This document shows positions 37,443 to 45,863 of a DNA stretch of 64,000 nucleotides, piece by piece. The notes under the pieces were generated by a model. The model did not search any database. It was not told the origin of the DNA and saw only the letters and a program-made list of their open reading frames with translations. The DNA is from Reinekea thalattae (lineage in GTDB: Bacteria > Pseudomonadota > Gammaproteobacteria > Pseudomonadales > Natronospirillaceae): positions 682,001 to 746,000 of the forward strand of contig NZ_VKAD01000001.1 of NCBI RefSeq assembly GCF_008041945.1. Direction: 5' to 3'. The stretch's first letter is position 1, and each line of letters opens with the position of its first letter. Both the position numbers and the translations under genes were made by a program.

Positions 37443-38113
37443 TGAAACAACCTGCAGTCATGAAAAGATTAGTTGTATTAATCAGTGGCGGCGGCAGCAA
37501 TCTACAAACCTTGCTGGACGCCTGCCAACGCGGCGATATTAACGGCCAAGTTGTCGCGGTGATTTCTAATCGCCCCGATGTACGAGGCCTTATCCGAGCA
37601 GAGCAAGCGGGTGCCGATGCGCTCTGTATTGACCATACTGAATACGACAGCCGAGAGGCTTTCGATGAACAGTTGCGTCAACACATTGATGACTACCAGC
37701 CAGATTACGTCATCCTAGCGGGCTTTATGCGTATTTTAACGGCTTCCTTCGTTAACCATTTTTTGGGAAAAATGGTTAATATTCATCCGTCCTTATTGCC
37801 TAAATACCCCGGCTTAGATACGCATCAGCGTGCAATCGATGCAAACGACTCACACGCTGGCGCGACTGTGCACTTTGTGACGCCTGAATTGGATGGCGGT
37901 CCACTAATCATGCAATCGAGCGTCACCCTTGAGCCAAGCGACACTGCTGCAAGCCTAGCGAAACGTGTGCTGGCAACCGAACATCAGCTTTACCCAAGAG
38001 TGGTTCAACTGCTTTGCCAAGATAAACTGAAGCTAATCGACAATATTGCATACTATGACCAAACGCCTATTCATGTTCCGTTACAGTTAGACCATACTAG
38101 AACCTCTAGCTAG
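37442..38113 (+). CDS. purN: Phosphoribosylglycinamide formyltransferase
   Basis: GAR transformylase, third step of purine synthesis, using 10-formyltetrahydrofolate. Phosphate-binding SGGGSNLQTL, the catalytic Asn and His in VNIHPSLLPKYPGLDTHQ, and the Asp in TPELDGGPLI are visible. At 223 aa it is similar to E. coli PurN (212 aa). It overlaps purM by one base; an internal in-frame ATG six codons later is an alternative start. Confidence 0.97.
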   Translation: MKQPAVMKRLVVLISGGGSNLQTLLDACQRGDINGQVVAVISNRPDVRGLIRAEQAGADALCIDHTEYDSREAFDEQLRQHIDDYQPDYVILAGFMRILTASFVNHFLGKMVNIHPSLLPKYPGLDTHQRAIDANDSHAGATVHFVTPELDGGPLIMQSSVTLEPSDTAASLAKRVLATEHQLYPRVVQLLCQDKLKLIDNIAYYDQTPIHVPLQLDHTRTSS

Positions 38114-38130
38114 CAAAGATTGAAAACGTC

Positions 38131-38159
38131 GATCTAACACAGATTAAGATCTAACACAG
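38131..38159. repeat. 12-nt direct repeat in the purN 3' region
   Basis: GATCTAACACAG occurs at 38131-38142 and 38148-38159, a period of 17 nt, just behind purN and before the DUF3108 gene. Confidence 0.7.
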
Positions 38160-38172
38160 GTTGAATAGTCAT

Positions 38173-38952
38173 ATGGGCTTAGAGTTATGGAAGACGGCAA
38201 ATCCGATTAGCAATAAAGCGCTCGCTTTACTGTTAGGCACACTGATTACGCTCACCTGCTTACCCAGTACGCTACAGGCAAATGAGATCGACCCACGCAT
38301 GTCGAGCTACAAAGCTGAGGTTGACGCTGTACGTTTCGGCGCGATTGATATAAAAGCCAAAGGTGAACTGCGCTTTAATTTGGCAGACGATGGCGACTGG
38401 GATTTGACCATTAGTATTAAAGGCGGCCCATTAAAGTCTTACGAACGCTCTGTTGGCGAGCACCTAAATAACCAGTTTCGCCCACTCAGTTTTAAAAGAG
38501 ACGTTCGCTTTCTGTTCGTTAAAGAAAAAATTCAATGGCAATTCGACTGGCCCAACCAAAAGGTAACGGGCAAGGTGCAAAAGGATGATCGCAGCCACGC
38601 ATTAACCGACATTCTGCACGACCCAATCAGCTTTCAAGTCGCCATGCGTCAGGCATTGATGTCTGGCGAACAGGCCTATAACACCCAATTTTTACGCTAC
38701 TCGCGTCCAGATGACCTCAGCTTTCGTGTTGTCGGTGAAGAGACTATTCGTATTGCCGGCCAGTCAATCAACACTCTAGTCGTTGAGCAAACCAAACCGC
38801 GCCGTAAAAATGAGCTCAAGCGTATTTGGGTCTCGCCCGAGCATGATTACATAGCTCTGCGCTTTGCAACCTATAAAGAAGGCAAACTCGCAGAAGACTT
38901 TTACGTCACCAAGTTATGGATTAACGACAAGGCAGTCGACTTCGCATCCTGA
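38173..38952 (+). CDS. DUF3108 periplasmic protein
   Basis: About 259 aa from the ATG at 38173; a TTG four codons upstream (38161) is an alternative. A signal peptide of roughly 35 residues ends near STLQA-NE. The rest is beta-rich: SYKAEVDAVRFGAIDIKAKGELRF, PLSFKRDVRFLFV and ELKRIWVSPEHDYIALRF are typical of DUF3108 proteins, which are presumed lipid-binding envelope proteins. It follows purMN in Pseudomonas as well. The function is unknown. Confidence 0.85.
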   Translation: MGLELWKTANPISNKALALLLGTLITLTCLPSTLQANEIDPRMSSYKAEVDAVRFGAIDIKAKGELRFNLADDGDWDLTISIKGGPLKSYERSVGEHLNNQFRPLSFKRDVRFLFVKEKIQWQFDWPNQKVTGKVQKDDRSHALTDILHDPISFQVAMRQALMSGEQAYNTQFLRYSRPDDLSFRVVGEETIRIAGQSINTLVVEQTKPRRKNELKRIWVSPEHDYIALRFATYKEGKLAEDFYVTKLWINDKAVDFAS

Positions 38953-38995
38953 CCAATAACGAGTCGCAGTCAAATACAGGTAGCGCCCATCTAGA

Positions 38996-39952
38996 TCAGG
39001 ATTGGAAACTGGGCGCACTGATTTCCTCACCCAGCTCAACAATCATCCGGCGGATCCATCGATGTGTTGAGTCATGTTGTAATAACGGGCTCCATACCAT
39101 TTGCAGTAAAAACGGCGGTATCTCAAAAGGCGGTTCCATCACCGCTAAACGACTGTTTTTGGCTTGCAAATGAGCGGCGCGTGCAGGAATGGTTACAACC
39201 AGATTATTTTCTTCAGCCAGTAGCATGGCGGCCTGATAATGGCGAGTAAAGATAGCAATGTCGCGCTTCTTGCCCATCTTATCCAAGACTTCATCAACAA
39301 AACCAAGCTTTTGCACATCATCAGGATCAACACCGACGCCGACGCCATAACCTGTCTTACTAACCCAGACATGCTTGGCCTCTAAATAGCTGTCTAGATT
39401 AAAATTTTTATAGATTGGGTGGTCGACACTGAGCATGCAGCAAAATTTTTCACTCCACACTGGCATTTGGTGAAACGACTGCGGCAGTGACTCAAAGCGA
39501 TTAATGGCCATGTCGACACGGCCTTGCTCAACATCCAAAAAGCTGACATCACTGGGCGTCATAATATCCAATGAGATGTTAGGCGCTTCTACCGATAACC
39601 GTCGGTACAGAGCTGGAATCAATGTCGACTCCGCGTAATCGCTGGCCATAATACGAAATACTCGGTAGTCGTCTTGAATATCAGGCTGAGTGCGCGGCCG
39701 AACTACCTTTTCCAGTGACTGCAACGCTACTCGCAGCAATGGCTCTAATTCCCGAGCGCGCTCTGTCGGCCTCATGCCACTGCTGGTACGCACCAACAAT
39801 GGATCATCAAATAACACCCTTAATCGCTTTAGGCCATTACTCATCGCCGGTTGACTGAGACCCAGCTTATGAGCGGCCTTAGTCACACTGCGCTCGCGCA
39901 AAAGCGCGTCCAGATATACCAGTAAGTTCATGTCTATGTGACTAAGCTGCAT
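38996..39952 (-). CDS. LysR family transcriptional regulator
   Basis: A 318-aa LTTR. The winged helix is at residues 5-65 (IDMNLLVYLDALLRERSVTKAAHKLGLSQPAMSNGLKRLR), followed by FDDPLLVRTSSGMRPTERA. This form is typical of the NodD/LeuO-like subgroup. A PBP2 effector domain begins near residue 90. No divergent target gene is present; the NUDIX gene upstream is on the same strand. Target and ligand are unknown. Confidence 0.9.
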   Translation of the reverse strand: MQLSHIDMNLLVYLDALLRERSVTKAAHKLGLSQPAMSNGLKRLRVLFDDPLLVRTSSGMRPTERARELEPLLRVALQSLEKVVRPRTQPDIQDDYRVFRIMASDYAESTLIPALYRRLSVEAPNISLDIMTPSDVSFLDVEQGRVDMAINRFESLPQSFHQMPVWSEKFCCMLSVDHPIYKNFNLDSYLEAKHVWVSKTGYGVGVGVDPDDVQKLGFVDEVLDKMGKKRDIAIFTRHYQAAMLLAEENNLVVTIPARAAHLQAKNSRLAVMEPPFEIPPFLLQMVWSPLLQHDSTHRWIRRMIVELGEEISAPSFQS

Positions 39953-40053
39953 AGTGCGCGCCTCAACAATACGCTCTGATTAATTTTTCTGGCTAGATAA
40001 ACGGCCAACAATGCTGGCCTAATAAAGAATAAAACAACCAAGACAAATAGTAG

Positions 40054-40596
40054 CTAAACCATGCTTTTACGCACCATACGCAGCACTGACTCTTCGTTGG
40101 TTTTTGCCATAATTTGTTCTTTCGATAGCCAACATAAATCATTCGATTCATCGCTTAAAACCAAATTTTCATCAGCTGTTTCAAACCAAAAGCGAATATC
40201 CAAATGCTCATGAGCCGGTTCATCTTTACGGGCTGGAATTGGATGAATGTCGACATCGAAGATACCTTGCATGACTAATTTAAAATCCTGCAAGCCGGTT
40301 TCTTCATTGGCTTCTCGCTGACTGGCTAACAACAGGCTCTGGTCTTGATCGTCAATATGGCCACCCGGCTGCACCCAGATATCTAATTTACGATGATGCA
40401 AAAGCACTGCTTTATCGCGTGCAGCATTGGTTATCCAAGCACTGGCCGTGAGGTGGCCGACTAGCGTACTTCGCGACCAATAGGCTGGCTGTTGCTGAAC
40501 AAATTCTTGAATCGTGCGAACAGTAGAATGTTCGGTTTCTGCGGCATTTACTAAGTATTGTTGAAGTAATTCAACGACCGATTGCTGCGACTGCAT
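40054..40596 (-). CDS. NUDIX hydrolase
   Basis: A 180-aa hydrolase with a complete Nudix box: GGHIDDQDQSLLLASQREANEETG, that is G-x5-E-like spacing with REANEETG carrying the metal-binding glutamates. The upstream strand LHHRKLDIWVQPGGH and downstream IDVDIHPIPARKDEPAHEHLDIRF resemble the YjhB/MutT-like group found in many gammaproteobacteria. The substrate is unknown. Its start abuts the stop of the ion-channel gene (1-base overlap), so the two are an operon. Confidence 0.9.
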   Translation of the reverse strand: MQSQQSVVELLQQYLVNAAETEHSTVRTIQEFVQQQPAYWSRSTLVGHLTASAWITNAARDKAVLLHHRKLDIWVQPGGHIDDQDQSLLLASQREANEETGLQDFKLVMQGIFDVDIHPIPARKDEPAHEHLDIRFWFETADENLVLSDESNDLCWLSKEQIMAKTNEESVLRMVRKSMV

Positions 40597-41423
40597 TAGT
40601 TACTTTTTCCTTGGTTGCTTTTTAACTGAGCCACTTCAGACCTCAAGCTACGTAATTCCAGCATGATATCATCGAGCGTGGCCTTGCCATCAATTTTATC
40701 TTGCGCTTGTTTTTCACGCGCATGCTCATCCTCTAGCACATTAACCACAATACCGATCACCATATTTAAAAATGCAAAGGTGGTTAAAAAGATAAACGAT
40801 AAATAAAACATCCAAGAAAATGGATAAACCGCCATGGTTTCATACATCACATCGGTCCAATCTTCGAACGTCATGACTCGAAACAGGGTTAGCATACTGA
40901 TCGAAATATCGCCCCAGAGCTGAGCATTAATGTGTGCAAAAAAGGTCGCGCCGATAGCACCATAAATATAAAAAATAATAAACATCAGCAATACGACATA
41001 GCCTAACTGAGGCATCGCTCGTAGCAGACTGTTCAACAACGTGCGCAGCTCTGGAATAATCGATACCATTCGCAGGACACGAAATATCCTCACCAACCGA
41101 CCAATCAAGGCGAGCTCACTGTGCTCAATTGGAATCAGGCTAACCACTACCACGAGCGTATCGAAAATATTCCAACCGCTGCGGAAAAAGTATTTTTTCT
41201 GCTCCGTGGCAAAAAATCGGACCACAATCTCAAACAAGAATAGCAGCGTGATGCCTGCGTCTAACCAATGCATAAGAGTAATAATGGAACCTGGGATAAC
41301 ATAGGTTCGAGCACCAATGAGCAATGCGGACAACAGAATGACACTGACCACCAGCCATTCAAATAATTTATTGTCTCGAACACGTTGAGAGATCGACTGA
41401 AGTTTTTGAATATTAATCTGCAT
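40596..41423 (-). CDS. Bacterial voltage-gated cation channel (BacNav-like) with acidic filter
   Basis: A 275-aa single-domain, six-helix channel. S4 carries four Arg at three-residue spacing (R109, R112, R115, R118). The pore filter is T185-F-E-D-W-T-D191. S6 is FLTTFAFLNMVIGIVVNVL, and the tail ends in a coiled coil (LDDIMLELRSLRSEVAQLK) that tetramerises such channels. Classic Na+ channels have TLESWSM/TLESWAS; the extra Asp residues at filter positions 4 and 7 match engineered Ca2+-selective variants. Ion selectivity is therefore uncertain. It is in an operon with a NUDIX gene. Confidence 0.88.
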   Translation of the reverse strand: MQINIQKLQSISQRVRDNKLFEWLVVSVILLSALLIGARTYVIPGSIITLMHWLDAGITLLFLFEIVVRFFATEQKKYFFRSGWNIFDTLVVVVSLIPIEHSELALIGRLVRIFRVLRMVSIIPELRTLLNSLLRAMPQLGYVVLLMFIIFYIYGAIGATFFAHINAQLWGDISISMLTLFRVMTFEDWTDVMYETMAVYPFSWMFYLSFIFLTTFAFLNMVIGIVVNVLEDEHAREKQAQDKIDGKATLDDIMLELRSLRSEVAQLKSNQGKSN

Positions 41424-41592
41424 ACGTCATTTCAGTTATAGAGCTATTGTTAGCCCGATATATAGCATAATCCGGCACAGACAGAAATCCTCCGAGAGCC
41501 CGAGCACCGCTATAGGCTTGCTGTAAAGCCAATCAAGACAGTCGAGCTGCTTTCGGTTACACTTGCCGCCACTACCCTGTCGGAATCCCATT

Positions 41593-42243
41593 GTGAGCGT
41601 ATTAGAACCCGTGCAAAAAAAACCAGCTGGCCGTAAAGCAACGATCAGTCGTGACGACATCATGAATGCCGCATTGCGTTTGGTTGGTCCAAATCGCTCT
41701 ATTTCTAGCCTTAGCTTACGTGAAATTACCCGTGAAGCAGGGATTGCACCTAACAGCTTCTATCGCCATTTCGACAGCACCGAAGACTTAGCCATCAGCA
41801 TTATTAATCTTGCCGGTTCAACCTTGCGTACACTGATCGGGCAAGCGCGAGTCAAAGCGAAAGAGGTCGATAAAGGTATTGTTCGTAACTCGGTTGAAAT
41901 TTTTATCGAGCAGCTCTACGTCGATGCTCACTATCTACCGACCTTGTTAAGAGAAGGCATTGTTGGCACTGACCGCTACAAGCAGGCCGTGCGCCAACAG
42001 CTGGCGTATTTTGAACAGGAATTAACCGAAGACATTATCAGTATCGGAGAAAAAGCCAACGGCGTGCCGATTTATCCTGAGCTGATTGCTCAAGCAATTA
42101 CACGATTGGTGTTTGCGATGGGAACGGACGCATTGGACATGCCGCGCGAAAAGCACGCCCAACTAATCGACCAAATGGTTGTTATGATTAAAATGCTATT
42201 TGCCGGTGCACATCTTTTAAAAAAACAACAGCCATCTAAATAA
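41593..42243 (+). CDS. TetR family regulator, FabR/DesT-like
   Basis: About 216 aa from a GTG at 41593 (a TTG at 41563 is the longer alternative; neither has a strong ribosome-binding site). The helix-turn-helix SISSLSLREITREAGIAPNSFYRHFDSTEDLAISII is very close to the FabR pattern ([22 protein letters not shown]). The C-terminus, with MGTDALDMPREKHAQL, also follows FabR. FabR and DesT control unsaturated fatty acid genes; the same role is inferred. It is divergent from the channel gene. Confidence 0.85.
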   Translation: MSVLEPVQKKPAGRKATISRDDIMNAALRLVGPNRSISSLSLREITREAGIAPNSFYRHFDSTEDLAISIINLAGSTLRTLIGQARVKAKEVDKGIVRNSVEIFIEQLYVDAHYLPTLLREGIVGTDRYKQAVRQQLAYFEQELTEDIISIGEKANGVPIYPELIAQAITRLVFAMGTDALDMPREKHAQLIDQMVVMIKMLFAGAHLLKKQQPSK

Positions 42244-42273
42244 ACAGTGGCAATCAAAACAAGCCGTCATAAC

Positions 42274-43029
42274 CTAAAGCAGCATCCATAGCTGCCGCAC
42301 CGACATCGCAACACACATAATAATAACAATCGGTCGAATCAACCGCGCGCCACCCCAATAGATCGAATGAGCACCCAAAACCGCGCCCAGTGCTTGACCT
42401 ACCATCATTACGATACCGACCAGCCAAACCACCTGCCCTCCGGCGGCAAACAGCAGCAGCGATGTAATATTTGAAACAAAGTTTAGCGGTTTGGCGATGA
42501 CCGTTGATTCAATTAATTCTTTGCCCAATAGCGCCACTCGACTGGCAGCAAAAAACGAACCAGTACCTGGGCCAAAAAAGCCATCGTAAAAACCCACGAC
42601 TGGTACGACAAAACGTGCCCAACTCGAGTCTTTTATTTTTGCCTTGGTTTCCGTTTCACCAATACTTGGTACAAAGAAAAAGTACGCCGCAATAGAAAGC
42701 AGCAAAACAGGTACAAACCACTGCAACCAATCGGTACTCAACTGCTGGATCAACCAGGTGCCGAGCAATGCGCCAATACAGGTATAAAACATTAAAGGGG
42801 GAAGGATAGAAAGCTTTAGCTTTCCTTTCGCTAAAAGCGTGACACTGGCAGTCAGAGTACCGATAAAGCCTTGGCACTTATTTGTTGCCAGCGCTTGCAC
42901 AGGCGTCATACCAGAAACCATCAACACCGGCAAGACAATCAAGCCGCCACCACCGGCTAGGGTATCAACCCAACCGGCAAGCATCGCAACTAAGAATAGA
43001 ATGCCGAGCAGTTCTACTGTCACTTCCAT
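42274..43029 (-). CDS. TSUP (TauE/SafE) family permease
   Basis: A 251-aa membrane protein with eight helices. Family motifs are AGWVDTLAGGGGLIVLPVLMVSGM and TNKCQGFIGTLTASV in the first half, and GFYDGFFGPGTGSFF with KPLNFVSNITSLLLF in the second. Members carry sulfonates, sulfite or other organic anions; the substrate is unknown. It follows the SPOR protein gene on the same strand with a 68-bp gap containing a 15-nt duplication. Confidence 0.9.
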   Translation of the reverse strand: MEVTVELLGILFLVAMLAGWVDTLAGGGGLIVLPVLMVSGMTPVQALATNKCQGFIGTLTASVTLLAKGKLKLSILPPLMFYTCIGALLGTWLIQQLSTDWLQWFVPVLLLSIAAYFFFVPSIGETETKAKIKDSSWARFVVPVVGFYDGFFGPGTGSFFAASRVALLGKELIESTVIAKPLNFVSNITSLLLFAAGGQVVWLVGIVMMVGQALGAVLGAHSIYWGGARLIRPIVIIMCVAMSVRQLWMLL

Positions 43030-43070
43030 CAGAGCTCCTTAATAAAAGCAAAGAAGTCGATAACCGTGAC

Positions 43071-43100
43071 TTGAAATACTCCTTTTGGAAATACCCCTTA
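43071..43100. repeat. 15-nt tandem duplication ending at the stop of the SPOR protein gene
   Basis: TTGAAATACTCCTTT (43071-43085) and TGGAAATACCCCTTA (43086-43100) are adjacent and match at 11 of 15 positions. The stop codon (43098-43100) is the end of the gene-proximal unit. Confidence 0.75.
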
Positions 43101-45047
43101 AGGCTCGGCTATTGAAGGTAATAAACCAACCGCGGTCAGGTCACTCCAAATTTGAGTTTGTTCTGATTTGGAATGAACATCGACCACGATTAAATGATAG
43201 CGCTGATCAACTGTTGACCAGTTAAGCGAGGTTCTAACCGGATAATCGTTAATCTTCTGATAAGCATGGAACCATAGCACTTCTGCCGATCGAAGTCTTT
43301 CAAGCATCATGCTAATCGATGCTCGACGATCAATCTCAACACTGAACTCTTGCAACGGTTGCGCCAAGCTGAATTCGTAGATATCACCCATTGGCGTAAA
43401 CAGCTTATCAACCGGCTTACTTTCAACACCTTCTGTCTCTAACCAGGTACGCCATTGGTCCGCTGCCTGATCGGTCTCAAATTGACTAAAGTGTAACCAG
43501 GCTTCTTCTTTGCCTTCATCCCAAACCATACGCATGGAATTCGGAACCGATTTTTGACTGTCGCGTGCCAACACCATTTTAAAGGCATCGTTTTCTAAAA
43601 GTGTTTCTAGCTCAGGCAATGCAATCGGACCAACCTGTAACTTAGCGTCACTGTAGCTTATCGAGCTAGGCGCTAAACTATTGCCACCCTGCTCCATCAT
43701 CTCAGCTGCATCGCCACTCGCACCGACAGCCTGACTACTCATATCATCGCCTGCATGTGCATCGCCGACCATAGATTCACCGTGCTGGTCGATGCTTGAT
43801 GATGACGCCTGAGCCATCGCCTCAACATCGGCTTCAGTCTCAGACACTTCAGGCATATCACCAGGCAATGAATTCATGCGGCGAACATCGTCAGCAGAAT
43901 AAGCAGCCGAACCCATGCCCGGATTTTCTAATTCAAGCTGATTAACGCTTAGAGCCACGCTTGAACCATCGGAATTAAGCGAATTTAATCGTTCAATATC
44001 CTGTTTTGAATAAACAACCTCAGTTGGATTGTCAGCATCAATAACGCGTGCCACACCATCATGGCTTTCGGCAGCGTCGATAACCTTTTTAAAGCGTGCA
44101 TTAATGCCATTCTTCTTCAGCTCATGACTCCAGTAGGCTAAGTCTTCAACCGACTCAACCTCACCGACATACATTTTAACCGAGCCATTTTCGTACTCTT
44201 GCGATAAAAACACCGGTTGTGGCTTGCGTTGGTAAGTATAGGAATTAAAGAATTGACGCAGACCTCGAAACTCCAAACTACGAACCGCTTGCTGCATATT
44301 GCTAAATTCGCCCAATTGCAGCGTATAAGGCCCACGAGGGAAACACTTACACAACTCCGAATAAGCCACGATCGGCGGTAGTGATTCGGAAACACCACCG
44401 GGAATGTATTCCGGAACACTAGCATTAATCGTCATTGGCGGGTTTTCACGTAACTGACGCTCACGCTCTTCAGCCTCGGCTTCTGCTGCCAGCTGCTGGG
44501 CGCGTGTTTTTTCTGCTGCACTTTTACCAAACAGCATCTTGATGCCGTAACGCCATTTCATATGAGATGGCACCTCAGCATCAAGCCAACCTTGGTGACC
44601 TAATTCACCAAAGACACGAATATTTTGATAGATCGGCGCACTCAAGCCAAAGCTAGCTTGGTAGCCTGGTTGAAAGCGAGAAATGATTTCCGTACCAGCG
44701 TTTTCAACATCGGTTAACGACAATACCGAACCAGCTTTCAGTTGCAGCCTTAACCCTGGATCTCCGATCTGCCACAGCACGGCTGTTTCTAACTGACTCA
44801 TCGAATGATTCAGCGTGGTTCCGGCAACATCATATTCAATGCTATCTAAATAATCGTAACCAATATCGAAACCTAAACCATCACTACTCACCAACTGAAA
44901 ATGAGTCGCGCCGCCTAACCCTTGAGCCTGTGACGATGAAGACATACCAATATCCCACGCGCCCTGCATCGCATGTAAGTAGGTTGGGTACAATAGAAAG
45001 CCAGCGAGTAGGTATTTCACGCACTGAAAAATTCGAAGCATAGTCAC
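43098..45047 (-). CDS. Exported barrel-like protein with SPOR domain
   Basis: A 649-aa exported protein; the signal peptide ends near LHA (residue 26). Residues about 27-170 alternate short beta strands (GFDIGYDYLDSIEYDV; LRLQLKAGSVLSL; NIRVFGELGHQGWL) and look like a small outer-membrane beta barrel. A charged helical linker (KTRAQQLAAEAEAEERERQLRE) follows. A SPOR-like domain lies at about 235-320 (YTLQLGEFSNMQQAVRSLEFRGL...VKMYVGEVES). Acidic low-complexity sequence covers about 390-450, and a second SPOR-like segment comes later. SPOR domains bind denuded peptidoglycan at septa. I do not recognise the full architecture; function unknown. Confidence 0.7.
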   Translation of the reverse strand: MTMLRIFQCVKYLLAGFLLYPTYLHAMQGAWDIGMSSSSQAQGLGGATHFQLVSSDGLGFDIGYDYLDSIEYDVAGTTLNHSMSQLETAVLWQIGDPGLRLQLKAGSVLSLTDVENAGTEIISRFQPGYQASFGLSAPIYQNIRVFGELGHQGWLDAEVPSHMKWRYGIKMLFGKSAAEKTRAQQLAAEAEAEERERQLRENPPMTINASVPEYIPGGVSESLPPIVAYSELCKCFPRGPYTLQLGEFSNMQQAVRSLEFRGLRQFFNSYTYQRKPQPVFLSQEYENGSVKMYVGEVESVEDLAYWSHELKKNGINARFKKVIDAAESHDGVARVIDADNPTEVVYSKQDIERLNSLNSDGSSVALSVNQLELENPGMGSAAYSADDVRRMNSLPGDMPEVSETEADVEAMAQASSSSIDQHGESMVGDAHAGDDMSSQAVGASGDAAEMMEQGGNSLAPSSISYSDAKLQVGPIALPELETLLENDAFKMVLARDSQKSVPNSMRMVWDEGKEEAWLHFSQFETDQAADQWRTWLETEGVESKPVDKLFTPMGDIYEFSLAQPLQEFSVEIDRRASISMMLERLRSAEVLWFHAYQKINDYPVRTSLNWSTVDQRYHLIVVDVHSKSEQTQIWSDLTAVGLLPSIAEP

Positions 45048-45205
45048 GGTTCCAAAATATCTCAGAGAAGTTATCGCCCTATATTTTAAAACATTTAGCG
45101 ATTTATGCGCCTAATGACAAGAAACTCAGATAATTATCAACGAAACATGACTCATGTAACGAGGCTATTAAGGTGGGGGTTAAATATAGAGACAAAGCTA
45201 TAGAT

Positions 45206-45235
45206 ACAAAAACACCGGCTAAATGAGCCGGTGTT
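45206..45235 (-). terminator. Terminator behind the 56-aa gene
   Basis: AACACCGGCT-AAATG-AGCCGGTGTT (arms 45211-45220 and 45226-45235) is a perfect 10-bp stem. On the minus strand it continues into TTTTTG, so it is an intrinsic terminator for leftward transcription, about 50 bases behind the stop of the small gene. Confidence 0.8.
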
Positions 45236-45283
45236 CATGGTTAGCGAGTCAGTCGCATTGGCAAAAAAGCCAGCCTGACGAGC

Positions 45284-45454
45284 TTAGTTATTACTTAGGA
45301 TCGCAATACCCTGTAACGTCATTTCCTCTGCCGTATTAGTTAGCCACGTTGATTTTTTGGTGACTTCCTTATCTTTACGGTTAGGCTTGCAGCTATCGTT
45401 TAATACTTTAACAAAAGCTGTTAATGAGGGTCGGTCGGGTTCGTTGCGTTCCAT
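45284..45454 (-). CDS. Small hypothetical protein, 56 aa
   Basis: A short open frame with all the signals of a real gene: ATG (45454) preceded by AAGGATAAACTC (AAGGA with 7-nt spacing), 56 sense codons, TAA, and an intrinsic terminator about 50 bases later. The product begins MERNEPDRPSLTAFVKVLND and ends GIAILSNN. It is hydrophilic, Lys/Asn/Thr-rich, with a single Cys and no signal peptide or membrane helix. No family is recognised. It is monocistronic in an 815-bp gap between the EamA transporter and the SPOR gene. It could be a stress-related small protein or a peptide precursor; no modification genes lie nearby, so I assign no function. Confidence 0.65.
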   Translation of the reverse strand: MERNEPDRPSLTAFVKVLNDSCKPNRKDKEVTKKSTWLTNTAEEMTLQGIAILSNN

Positions 45455-45863
45455 GAGTTTATCCTTAAAAGTTACTATAAAAAGTCGGTTGTTCGAGTAG
45501 CTAACAATAAATCTTTTTTAAAAAAGAACACAGTGAGTAAGATCAAAACATCTGTGAACTTTTTGAACAATCCTTGTCGGCACTCGACTATTTCTAGTTC
45601 GTCTATCTCTATTTTGGCAGGCGTTAGCTTTCAGCCTAGCCTCTGCCGAGTCACAATAACCTCAGTTACCGGACCGAGTTAAATGAGCCGCTAAGGGTTA
45701 ACTCAGCTTCACAATTAACTACGGCATAGAATAGCAACTTATATTGAGTCACAGTGTGAACTAGAGCCGCTTTACAGTATCTTTTATTATCGCTGTGGCA
45801 ATTTTATTTAATTACCTATGTCATTGTTGATACTGCTGTTATTAGAGTTCAACAAACGCAGCA
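45455..45863. other. Gene-free region upstream of the 56-aa gene
   Basis: About 400 bp with no convincing gene. It contains a 16-bp palindrome TCTTTTTTAAAAAAGA (45512-45527), lying about 60-75 bp upstream of the 56-aa start and so possibly in its promoter region, and a 7-bp inverted repeat GAGTTAA/TTAACTC (45676-45704). The stretch also has to hold the 3' end of the EamA transporter transcript. Confidence 0.5.

Noticed and set aside
45512-45527. 16-bp palindrome TCTTTTTTAAAAAAGA as a regulator operator
   Set aside because: It is an A/T run with trivial symmetry and no second copy; it may be chance.
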